DNA of 64,000 nucleotides, taken from positions 992,001 to 1,056,000 of the forward strand of contig NZ_CP011132.1 in the NCBI RefSeq assembly GCF_000981805.1. Direction: 5' to 3'. The notes under the pieces are model-generated. The model was not told where the DNA came from. It worked only from the letters and a program-made list of their open reading frames with translations, and did no database searches. The position numbers and the translations under genes are program-made. The stretch comes from Citrobacter amalonaticus Y19 (lineage in GTDB: Bacteria; Pseudomonadota; Gammaproteobacteria; Enterobacterales; Enterobacteriaceae). Below, one piece after another: positions 53,572 to 62,200 of the stretch (positions are counted from its first letter, which is position 1; every line of letters starts with the position of its first letter).

Positions 53572-53952
53572 ATGACACAGAATATTTCGACGGTAGCTGA
53601 GAGCGACACAGGATGTCCGATGGTCAGTTTTGTGAATCTGATAGCCGGTAAGTGGGCGATCCCCATCCTTTATCGTTTGATTGTATTAGGCGAACCTGTT
53701 CGCTTCAGTGAGTTACAACGGGCGGTCAGGCCTATCACTCAGAAAGAACTGACTCGTCAGTTGCGACAGTTCGAGGCGCGTGGGTTAGTTAACAGAAAAG
53801 TGTTTGCTGAAGTTCCACCGAGAGTGGAGTATCAAATAACCGAGCTGGGTAAATCACTGCGCCCGACACTTGATTCTCTTGCCGAGTGGATGACTGCCAA
53901 CGCGAGCTCAATGAATAAAAACGAACCACGCACGTCTGTGGCTCGCTCTTAA
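53572..53952 (+). CDS. HxlR-family winged-helix regulator (second copy)
   Basis: A 126-residue HxlR regulator (LIAGKWAIPILYRLIVLGEPVRFSELQRAVRPITQKELTRQLRQFEARGLVNR … VEYQITELGKSL). Unlike the first copy it keeps the N-terminal cysteine (Cys15 in DTGCPMVSF) at the place used for thiol-based sensing of quinones and aldehydes by YodB, HypR and QorR. Control of the divergent SDR gene in response to electrophiles is a reasonable inference. Confidence 0.9.
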   Translation: MTQNISTVAESDTGCPMVSFVNLIAGKWAIPILYRLIVLGEPVRFSELQRAVRPITQKELTRQLRQFEARGLVNRKVFAEVPPRVEYQITELGKSLRPTLDSLAEWMTANASSMNKNEPRTSVARS

Positions 53953-53960
53953 GGGATAGC

Positions 53961-53999
53961 CATACTCAACGCTCCCGCATGGCAGGGGGGTTGAGTATG
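53961..53999. terminator. Long-loop hairpin after the second HxlR gene
   Basis: CATACTCAAC and GTTGAGTATG form a perfect 10-bp dyad around a GC-rich 19-base loop, 8 bases past the HxlR stop and 70 bases from the end of the convergent transporter operon. Position suggests a terminator; a T tract is lacking. Confidence 0.45.
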
Positions 54000-54068
54000 A
54001 ACATGTGACCGTGGAGCACATCAGTCAACATAATGTCGGCCAGTCCACAATGACGCGATGCGTAAAAA

Positions 54069-55391
54069 CTACTTCACTTGCGCCAGTGCGCTTTTGTCTA
54101 CGTAGGGTTTCATCAGCGTATCGGCTTCCTGTTGGGCTGCCTTAACCGCCGCTTCCGGCGTCACTTTTGGGTCGTTGACTACGGCTGCCAGCTGGTTTTC
54201 CATCGCTTTACGTACGGCGACCGTTTCATAGGTGGAGTACCAGGGATGGGCATATTTCAACTGCTCAAGGGCGATGGCCGCACGGGGATCCTGCTGCATG
54301 TACGCCTTCATTTCGGGGGTGTCATACGCGGCTTTACGCGGCGAGAAGTAGCCGGTAAAGCGACTCCATTCTCCGTTCACCTGTGGGCTGACCAGCCAGC
54401 TCAGAAACTGATACGCCGCTTTTTTCTGCGCGTCTGAAATACCTTTGAAACTCACCAGACTGGCTCCGCCGATCGGCACCGCGCGTTGCTCTTTTGCCGG
54501 CAGCATGGCGACGCCAAGCTCAAAGTCTTTGGTATTTTCACGCATAAAGCCCAGTGCACCGGTGCTCAGCATTGCCATCCCGACTTTCCCCGAAAAGAAG
54601 GCGGCGCTGATCTGTTTTGAGTTCAGTACGCCCGATGGCATCACCTTGTCCTGATAGATCAAATCCTGCCAGAAACGCAGGGCGCCGATGGTGGAGGGGG
54701 CGTTGTAATACACTTCGCCGGGATAATCTTCGTTAAAATATTTGCCGCCATTGGCTCGAACCAGCGCAGAGAAGATCCAGCCGCCGTAATCGTCATTGGT
54801 CGATGGCAACATTACCCCCCACTGACCTTTGCTTTCGTCGGTTAATTTTTTTGCGTCAGCCTGCAGTTCAGCCCAGGTTTGCGGCGGTTGCGTGATACCC
54901 GCCTGGTCAAACAACGCTTTGTTGTAATACAGAATTGGCGTGGAGTTATGGAACGGAATCGCATAAGTCACACCCATCACCTGAGCGTTCTTATGCATGG
55001 CGGGCCAGAACTCGTTAAGCAAAAATGGCCCCGCTTTTTGATTACCAAACCTGAACAACTCGTCCATCGGCAGGATTTCATCTTTTAACGCCAGGTCTGT
55101 GGTGAAGTTGGCGGACATGATGACCAGCGCGGGCGGTTGCCCGGCCTTTTGCGCGGATTCGGCTTTGATCTTGGTGGTGTCATAGTTGCCGGTAAAAATG
55201 CCCCGCACTTCGACATCCTGCTGTGATTCATTGAATACGTTGATGACCCGGGTCATCTCCATGGTCAGTTTGCCGTCGACGGGCGCGGGAAACATAAAAT
55301 CGATTTTCTCTTTCGCCAACGCAGAACCGCTAAAGGCCAGTGCGCAGCTAAGGGTGAGCGCCTGCAACCTCGTATTCAGGGGCTTAAACAT
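54069..55391 (-). CDS. UgpB-like extracellular solute-binding protein
   Basis: A periplasmic binding protein of the family-1 solute-binding group, 440 residues, close in length to UgpB (glycerol-3-phosphate/glycerophosphodiester binding). The start at 55391 (MFKPLNTRLQALTLSCALAF) gives a signal peptide cleaved after SALA; the 57-residue upstream extension lies inside the ATPase gene and is rejected. Body: FHNSTPILYYNKALFDQAGI, WAELQADAKKLTDESKGQWG and TRFTGY-like SRFTGYFSPRKAAYDTPEM, as in UgpB. Last gene of a five-gene operon, overlapping the ATPase gene by 8 bases. Ligand inferred from gpdQ, not shown. Confidence 0.9.
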   Translation of the reverse strand: MFKPLNTRLQALTLSCALAFSGSALAKEKIDFMFPAPVDGKLTMEMTRVINVFNESQQDVEVRGIFTGNYDTTKIKAESAQKAGQPPALVIMSANFTTDLALKDEILPMDELFRFGNQKAGPFLLNEFWPAMHKNAQVMGVTYAIPFHNSTPILYYNKALFDQAGITQPPQTWAELQADAKKLTDESKGQWGVMLPSTNDDYGGWIFSALVRANGGKYFNEDYPGEVYYNAPSTIGALRFWQDLIYQDKVMPSGVLNSKQISAAFFSGKVGMAMLSTGALGFMRENTKDFELGVAMLPAKEQRAVPIGGASLVSFKGISDAQKKAAYQFLSWLVSPQVNGEWSRFTGYFSPRKAAYDTPEMKAYMQQDPRAAIALEQLKYAHPWYSTYETVAVRKAMENQLAAVVNDPKVTPEAAVKAAQQEADTLMKPYVDKSALAQVK

Positions 55392-56457
55392 GATCAATCT
55401 CCTGGAGTAAGTTGTGCTGTTTCTCAGCATGAAAAAGATGAAGATCCGACGGTGAAAAACCGAGGGTAAGCGTGTCGCCTTTTTCGGGGACGGTGCCGCG
55501 ATGGCGACGGCTGTAGCGCAGTGTGCCGACAGGCGTGCTGACGTGGAGCAGGTAATCTGCACCCATCAGTTCTCGTTGCGTTACCGTGGCAGGCAGGGTG
55601 TACTGCTCGTGGGTCGGTCGGTCAGTGATGTGTTCAGGGCGTATTCCCAGCCAGACCTGCGTTTCGTCACGCGACAGCGGTGGCAGCGGATGTCTGAGGT
55701 CACCGAGTTGGACCTGACCGTTCAGGCAAGGCAGAAGGAGGAGGTTCATGGCGGGTGAACCGATGAAACCGGCGACGAACAGGTTTGCCGGGCTGGCGTA
55801 GAGATGTTCGGGGCGACCGACCTGCTGCACGTAACCATCGTTCATCACGACAATACGGTCAGCCATCGACATGGCTTCGGTCTGATCGTGCGTAACGTAG
55901 ATAGTGCTGGTCTTAAGCTGTTGATGCAGCGCCATAATGCTGTCGCGAACTTCGCTTCGCAGGCGCGCGTCAAGGTTGGAGAGCGGTTCGTCCATGAGAA
56001 AGAGTCGCGGGTTGCGCACAATCGCACGCGCCATCGCCACGCGTTGCCGTTGGCCGCCAGAGAGTTTGGCCGGTTTGCGATCGAGCAGCGGCTCCAGTTG
56101 CAGCATCCGGGAGACCTGCTCCAGGCGAGGTTGCCAACTGGCTTTATCCTCTTTGCGAATTTTCATCCCGAAGGTAATGTTGTCGCGCACCGACAGATGT
56201 GGAAACAGCGCATAGTTCTGGAAAATCATCGCAAAGTTGCGTTCGCGAGGTGAGAGAAACGTGATGTTCTCTTCCTGCAGCCAGATGTCGCCTTCGCTGA
56301 CGCTTTCCAGTCCGGAAAGCAGACGCAGCAGGGTGCTTTTACCGCAGCCGGAGGGGCCGACCAGCACCACGAATTCCCCTTCGGCGATATCCAGAGACAG
56401 CGAATTGAGCGCCGGTTTGCCGTCAAAGGTTTTGCTGACATTATTCAGTCTTAACAT
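55384..56457 (-). CDS. UgpC/MalK-type ABC transporter ATPase
   Basis: An ATPase of 357 residues for a sugar-type importer. Walker A GPSGCGKST (34–42), signature LSGGQRQR, Walker B LFLMDEPLSNLD and the switch histidine in IYVTHDQTEA, followed by a TOBE/OB regulatory domain (VWLGIRPEHITD) as in UgpC and MalK. Start at 56457 (MLRLNNVSKTFDGKPAL), overlapping the gpdQ stop by 7 bases (ATGTTAA), which implies coupled translation. Confidence 0.93.
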   Translation of the reverse strand: MLRLNNVSKTFDGKPALNSLSLDIAEGEFVVLVGPSGCGKSTLLRLLSGLESVSEGDIWLQEENITFLSPRERNFAMIFQNYALFPHLSVRDNITFGMKIRKEDKASWQPRLEQVSRMLQLEPLLDRKPAKLSGGQRQRVAMARAIVRNPRLFLMDEPLSNLDARLRSEVRDSIMALHQQLKTSTIYVTHDQTEAMSMADRIVVMNDGYVQQVGRPEHLYASPANLFVAGFIGSPAMNLLLLPCLNGQVQLGDLRHPLPPLSRDETQVWLGIRPEHITDRPTHEQYTLPATVTQRELMGADYLLHVSTPVGTLRYSRRHRGTVPEKGDTLTLGFSPSDLHLFHAEKQHNLLQEIDHV

Positions 56458-57287
56458 GGCGATGAGTACTCGTCCGTTGGGCAACTGGTATTTTCGTCAT
56501 ACAGCCACGGCCCGGCGTAGTGCGCCAGCGAGTGTTGGTAGCTCACCCAGCGTTCTCCCACCTGACGATGCATCAGGCAGGACGGTGGCGACATGTCGTA
56601 ATAAGGACGCGTGTCTTCGTGGCAGAAGGGCACCTGATGCACCGTCGCGGGGAGCGTGGCGATGGTCGCCTGGCGATACTGCGTCATGGTCAGATTATGG
56701 TTATGACCGCAGAAGATGCGGATAAGCGACGGGAAGCGTTCCACCAGCGCCAGCAGACGATGACCATTCTCACAGGCGATCGGATCCATCTGGGCATTTC
56801 CCAGCGGCAGCGGCGGGTGGTGCATAAAGACGGCAGTCGGCTTATCGCCAGCGCTGATTAGCTGGGCTTCCAGCCATTCGAGCGTCTCTTCGGTTAACCA
56901 GCCTTTTGAATGCCCCGCAAGGCTGGAGTCAATGAACAGCAGGCGAGTCGCGAAATCATCGACGGCATAACGCATATTTTGCGGGTCGGTGCCCAGTTGC
57001 GGACACAGCGGGTGCAGATATTCAAGAAAATGCGCCTTATCATCATGGTTTCCCGGGATCAGCAGCAACGGGTAGTGGAGCGCGCCGAGGATCTGGCGGG
57101 CAACGCGATACTCCTCCGGGCGACCACAGTTAACGATATCGCCGCTAACGATAACGGCATGCGGACGTTCACGCAGCGCATTCAACTGGGAAACGACGTC
57201 GGCATTCCCGGCGTTAACATCGATAAAACCGTAGAGCTTCTGGTCCCGACTGCGGAAATGGGTGTCGCTAATATGGGCTAACAGCAT
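56451..57287 (-). CDS. gpdQ: Glycerophosphodiesterase GpdQ
   Basis: A calcineurin-like binuclear metallophosphodiesterase, 278 residues, very close to GpdQ of Enterobacter (Klebsiella) aerogenes. All seven metal ligands are present at the same numbers: Asp8, His10, Asp50, Asn80, His156, His195 and His197 (DTHF, SGDIVNCG, PGNHD, MHHPPLPLGN, FCGHNHN). GpdQ hydrolyses glycerophosphoethanolamine-type diesters and, promiscuously, many mono-, di- and triesters. No signal peptide, so it acts in the cytoplasm. It sits inside an ABC importer operon between permease and ATPase genes, taking the role UgpQ plays in ugpBAECQ. Confidence 0.95.
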   Translation of the reverse strand: MLLAHISDTHFRSRDQKLYGFIDVNAGNADVVSQLNALRERPHAVIVSGDIVNCGRPEEYRVARQILGALHYPLLLIPGNHDDKAHFLEYLHPLCPQLGTDPQNMRYAVDDFATRLLFIDSSLAGHSKGWLTEETLEWLEAQLISAGDKPTAVFMHHPPLPLGNAQMDPIACENGHRLLALVERFPSLIRIFCGHNHNLTMTQYRQATIATLPATVHQVPFCHEDTRPYYDMSPPSCLMHRQVGERWVSYQHSLAHYAGPWLYDENTSCPTDEYSSPC

Positions 57288-57298
57288 GAAATCACTCC

Positions 57299-58186
57299 TT
57301 ATTTAATACCTGAAAAACCGAAACTTCTCAGAAACTGTTTCTGAAAGGCGATAAAGGCCACCATCAGCGGCAGGCAAACCATTAGCGTTCCTGCGCCAAT
57401 GGTTCCCCACTGGCCACCCGATTCCGCCCCCATCGCAAAGGAGACGAGGCCGACGGTCAGCACCTGCTTGTCAGGGTCGTTAAGCATCATGAGAGGCCAT
57501 AAATACTCGTTCCAGTGATAGGTAATGCTGACGGTGGCGAACGCCAGCACTGACGGCCATGACATCGGAAGCAACACGCGGTAAAGCACCTGCCACCATC
57601 GGCAGCCCTCCATCAACGCCGCTTCCTCCAGTTCTTTTGGAATGGCAAGGAACGCCTGGCGCATCAGGAACACGCCGAATGCCGATGTGAAATAGGGCAT
57701 CATCACGCCGGTCAGCGTGTTAAGGAGCCCGAAGGCTTTCAACGTCATCATGTTCGGCACCATCATCACGACGGGCATGATCATCAACTGAACAAGAAAC
57801 AGCAGAAAGAGCGTTTGCTTGCCGCGAAATTCGTGGCAGGCGAAAACGTATCCGGCGGTAGTGATGGTCAGCAACTGTACGGCGAAGGTGCCAAACGCGA
57901 AGATCAGCGTATTGGCGTACAGGCTGAACCAGTTTGCACTGGCCCAGGCATCGCGAAAGTTATCCAGCGTTAGCGGGAAACGCGGCAGTACGGAGGCCAT
58001 TCCCTCCCCGAAGGTCGTGGCGCTAAACGCCGAGGACAGCATCCACAGGAACGGGCTAACCCACAGCAGCGCCAGGCAGGTCATCAGCGCGCCCAGCGTG
58101 ATTTTCCTGGACTGACGCAGGCGTAGCCACAGGGGGCGCGTAGTCTGTTGGGTGCGGGGAATGGCGGGGGAGATCTCAACGCTCAT
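57299..58186 (-). CDS. UgpE-like ABC transporter permease
   Basis: A MalG/UgpE-type permease of 295 residues with six membrane segments and the EAA loop (EAALMEGCRWWQVLYRVLLP) that docks the ATPase. C-terminal QKQFLRSFGFSGIK resembles the UgpE/MalG end. Its start overlaps the upstream permease stop by 11 bases; gpdQ follows after 11 bases. Confidence 0.93.
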   Translation of the reverse strand: MSVEISPAIPRTQQTTRPLWLRLRQSRKITLGALMTCLALLWVSPFLWMLSSAFSATTFGEGMASVLPRFPLTLDNFRDAWASANWFSLYANTLIFAFGTFAVQLLTITTAGYVFACHEFRGKQTLFLLFLVQLMIMPVVMMVPNMMTLKAFGLLNTLTGVMMPYFTSAFGVFLMRQAFLAIPKELEEAALMEGCRWWQVLYRVLLPMSWPSVLAFATVSITYHWNEYLWPLMMLNDPDKQVLTVGLVSFAMGAESGGQWGTIGAGTLMVCLPLMVAFIAFQKQFLRSFGFSGIK

Positions 58187-59054
58187 GATGCGCTCCTCGC
58201 TCCAGTAGTTTCAGGTTAAAAAAGGAGAAGACAAACAGCCCTGCCAGCGTCAGAAACGTGGCGGCGGAGGCTTTGCCCAGATCGTGGGTATCCCAGGCTA
58301 GATTCTGGATGTAATAAAGCAGCACGCTGGTGGCATTATCCGGCCCACCACGGGTCATGACGGCGACATGGTCTATCTGCGTAATGGCGTAAATCAGCGC
58401 CGTTGTGATTACGAAACTCAGCGTCGGTCGTAGCAGAGGGAGCGTCACCTTAAAAAATATCTGTGTCGGGGTGGCGCCTTCCATCATCGCGGCTTCGCGT
58501 GCCGACAGCGGGATGCTCTGTAACCCTGCCAGAAAGAACAACATGTAGTAGCCGGCGAATTTCCATACGCCAATCAGCGCCAGGGCGTACAGCGCGCTGT
58601 TGCTGCGACCCAGCCAGTTGTTATTCATGGGGCCGAACAGCTTCGCCAGGTAGTAGTCGAACATCCCCATCCCCGGCATAAAAATGAACAGCCAAATCGC
58701 CGCCGCGCTGACCATGGGAATAATCATCGGGAAGAAAAAGGCGGTGCGCAGCCAGCGGTTGACGCGGTGGTTTTCCCATAACGCAACGGCCAGCAGCAAA
58801 GCCAGTGCCACACCGGGGATGACCGTCAGCGCGATGTAAATCAGGTTGTTCACCAGCGACTGCCAGAAGACGCTGTCTTCAAACAGACGAATGAAATTCT
58901 CTGCGCCGACGTAGGGGGCGGCGTCGGTTGCCATGCGTGTATCAAACAGGCTGTCATACACGGAACGAATCAGCGGGAACCAGGTAAACAGCAGTAAAAA
59001 AAGCAGTGAAGGCGACAGGATAAGCAAGGGAAGCCAGTTCTTTTTCATCATCAT
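58176..59054 (-). CDS. UgpA-like ABC transporter permease
   Basis: A MalF/UgpA-type permease of 292 residues, first gene of the operon. Six membrane segments (WLPLLILSPSLLFLLLFTWF first) and the EAA loop (EAAMMEGATPTQIFFKVTLP). Three consecutive ATGs (59054, 59051, 59048) could serve as start; no strong ribosome binding site is visible. The 228-base divergent region to the autotransporter gene must hold the operon promoter. Confidence 0.92.
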   Translation of the reverse strand: MMMKKNWLPLLILSPSLLFLLLFTWFPLIRSVYDSLFDTRMATDAAPYVGAENFIRLFEDSVFWQSLVNNLIYIALTVIPGVALALLLAVALWENHRVNRWLRTAFFFPMIIPMVSAAAIWLFIFMPGMGMFDYYLAKLFGPMNNNWLGRSNSALYALALIGVWKFAGYYMLFFLAGLQSIPLSAREAAMMEGATPTQIFFKVTLPLLRPTLSFVITTALIYAITQIDHVAVMTRGGPDNATSVLLYYIQNLAWDTHDLGKASAATFLTLAGLFVFSFFNLKLLERGAHHER

Positions 59055-59282
59055 CTGCGGGCTCGTCGAAATGTTTCTGAAGCCAGACAGTGTGAAAGAG
59101 GATTACTGCAAAAGAATGGCCGAAAGATGATGGTTTCGTGACCTGCGGGCGTCATTTTGTTTAAAAAAATTCACGCTAAATTTCACTTTAAGATTTTACG
59201 CAAGACGGATTAATAAATATGTCATACCGCGTTGTTACTTAATAACCTCCTAATTAACATGGTTATTAAGGATAATTCGTTA
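59055..59282. promoter_or_regulatory. Divergent promoter region of the gpdQ operon and the phosphatase autotransporter
   Basis: 228 bases, A+T-rich, shared by both transcription units. TTCAC occurs twice 12 bases apart (59170–59187) within an A/T-rich patch. I looked for a PhoB box (two CTGTCAT repeats 11 bases apart) and found only partial matches such as ATGTCAT at 59219–59225. The plus-strand end carries a perfect inverted repeat annotated separately. Confidence 0.5.
59238..59270 (+). promoter_or_regulatory. Inverted repeat overlapping the autotransporter ribosome binding site
   Basis: CTTAATAACC (59238–59247) and GGTTATTAAG (59261–59270) form a perfect 10-bp dyad with a 13-base loop. The last bases of the 3' arm are part of the likely Shine–Dalgarno AAGGAT (59268–59273), 9 bases before the start codon. 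In RNA the hairpin would partly hide the ribosome binding site; in DNA it could be an operator. Confidence 0.6.
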
Positions 59283-62200
59283 ATGTTTATGACAACAAGG
59301 ATCACAGCACTCTCGGTTGCGATTGCGTTATCTCTGGGAAGCGCGCATGCAACAGAAAACAGAATCACTGAAGCCACAAAATTGCTCACGGGTTTCAGCC
59401 AACTGAATAACACTCCCGCCGGTCAAACGGTCCTTCGAGAAAACCTCGAGACATCAATAGCCATTAATAATCGCGCCACCGACGCTGAACGTGCCCGAGC
59501 GGTATCGGATAACACCATTGCCGCACTGGTCGGTTCCATGACAAACGGCATGTTGATTGCCGATGCGTTGGGCACAAGAATGAGCGCTATTTTCAATGCG
59601 CATAACAGTCTGAATGCACAAACGTACAGTGCCACGGTTTTCTCTGACCATTTTGGCGAGTTGCTGTCGCAGGTTAACGCGTTGATTCAGGCGGATTCCA
59701 GCTTTGCCAAAAACTTTTATGCTAACGGCAGCGCAAACGGAAATCCGTTGATGCCGGCAACGGGTATTCAGTTGCCTGATGGCGGTGTCTATAACGTTTA
59801 TGACCTGGCCTATCAACCGTCGGAAGAGGACCGTAATACGGTCGGTAATTCCCGCCCCGTGCAGGTTGCGCTTGACCGAATCGAAACCTTCAGCGCACCC
59901 GATTACTTTGGCGTTGATACCGATACCGCCGTGGCGATAATCCCGACGCTGAAAGGCAATGCGGCATTTCCCAGCGGCCATTCTGCGTTCGGTTTTGCCA
60001 GCACCTTGTTGATGGCTGAGATGGTGCCAGAACGGTTTCAGGAGTTCATCCTGCGCGGGTCTGAGTACGGTAACAGTCGTATTATCCTCGGCGCGCACTA
60101 TGCGCTGGACGTGATTGGCGCGCGTATTATGACCACTTATGCGGTTGCGCAAATCCTCAACAATAATCCTGATTATCTGCAGCAGAACATTCAGTCTATG
60201 CTGGGCGCGCCAGTGACGACCTCCGGCGATTTTCAGTCTCTGATGCAAAGCGCCAGCACGGATTTACGCAATCTGCTGGAACAGGGATGTGGCAGCAGCA
60301 TTGCAGAATGTGTGGCTGCAGAGAGAGCGTCTCAGTTACAGCAGAAAAGGCAGAATAAAGCCGACTATCTGTTTCGCATGACCTATGGTTTGTCACCTAC
60401 GGGGGCGACAGACCTCGCTCCCGTTGTGCCTGAAGGGGCCGAGGTCCTGATCGCCTCCCGCTTCCCTTATCTGAGCGCTGAGCAGCGCAGAGATGTCCTT
60501 GCCACAACGGAGATTGAGTCGGGACATGCGCTGGATAATGGCTCCGGCTGGGCGCGTATCAACCTTTATGCGGCTGCGGACGGTTATGGTGCGTTTAACG
60601 GGGATGTTTCCGTGACAATGGATGCCGCGCAGGGGGGCGTCAGCGCCTACGATTCCTGGGACAATGATATCGGTGGGCAGGGGACATTCGTGAAGAAGGG
60701 AACCGGCACCCTCGAACTGACGGGAAACAACAGTTTCTCCGGCACCACAACGGTTGCCGGAGGTCAGTTGATCGTCAATGGCGATCATCGTCATTCATCG
60801 GTGACGGTAGAAACGGGCGCCCTGCTGAGCGGTTCCGGTAAGACCGGGGCACTCACTGTGAAATCCGGTGGCGCCGTTGCGCCTGGCAATTCTGTCGGTA
60901 CATTAGACGTGGCGGGCGATGTGAACTTCCAGCCGGATGCACAGTATGCAGTGGAAATTACTGCAGACGGGCGCAGTGACCTGATACAAAGCGCAGGCAC
61001 CGCCACCCTTGATGGCGGTGATGTCACGGTTTCACCGGAAGGGCGAGGAAACCTGCTCACCCAGCGTGAAGTGCACAGTCTCCAGGGAAAACAGTTCACT
61101 ATTCTGACGGCTGAACAGGGCGTTCATGGGCAATTTAACCGCGTACAGCCTGGATGGTTATTCCTTGGCACCACGCTCAATTATCAACCTGACCGGGTGC
61201 TTCTGAATGTGGGGCGCAACGGTACGACATTCGCCGATATTGCCCTGACAGACAATCAGCGGGCCGTCGCGATGGCGGCGGACAGACTGTCTGCTGGCAA
61301 TCCGGTGTATGAAAGTATTTTGCTTAGTACGTCGGAAGACGAAGCCAGACAGGCTTATCGTCAACTGGCGGGGCAAATCCATGCAGATATGGCGTCCGCA
61401 CTGCTCAATGACAGCCGCTATCTTCGCGAGTCGATGAACGAACGTTTACGTCAGCGTGAGGGCATCAGTCGTTCAACGGATATCCAGGCGAACGAGGGTG
61501 GGGCGTGGGTACAGCTGCTGGGCGGATGGGGACGCGCTTCCGGTGACGATAACGCAACGGGCTGGCAATCTTCGACCCGGGGTGTGTTGCTGGGCGTCGA
61601 TTCTGCTCTGGTGAATGATATTCAGCTTGGCGGCGTAGTCGGTTACACCCGTACTACGGTTGATGGCGGGGATCATGCCAGTGGGACGAGCGATAACACC
61701 CACCTGGGGATTTATGCGAGCAAACAGGAAGGCAGTCTGTCCTTGCGACTCGGCGGCGGCTACACGTGGCACAGTATCGACACCGAGCGTGGTGTCAGTT
61801 ATAGCGCGCAGTCGGATTACCTGCGTGCCGGATATCATGCCCGTACCGCACAACTGTTTGCTGAGACGGGATACCGTATCAGGACGGAAGTCGTGAACCT
61901 CGAGCCCTTTGCGAATCTGGCGTATACCCATTTTCAGCGCGACAGCCTTCGTGAGAAAGGGGGTGCAGCCGCGCTTCATGGTGAAAAACAAAGCACGAAT
62001 GCCACCATTTCAACGTTAGGGTTGCGTACAGATGTCCAAATTGACGCAGTTAAATTACAGGGAGAACTGGGCTGGCAGCATCAGTATGGCGAACGTAATC
62101 GCGATGCCAGACTGATGTTTAGTGACCCTAATGCCGCATTTGTGGTTAACAGTGTTCCGGTATCGCGCGACGGCGCGATTGTAAAAGCCGGTGCTGAGGT

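Noticed and set aside
55392..55562. N-terminal extension of the UgpB-like binding protein
   Set aside because: The extra 57 residues are encoded inside the ATPase gene, would precede and disable the signal peptide, and are not family-like.
59165..59240. Possible PhoB box controlling the gpdQ operon and autotransporter
   Set aside because: Only isolated half-matches (ATGTCAT, CGTCATT) are present; no pair of CTGTCAT-like repeats at 11-base spacing. TTCAC repeats are 12 bases apart and do not match.
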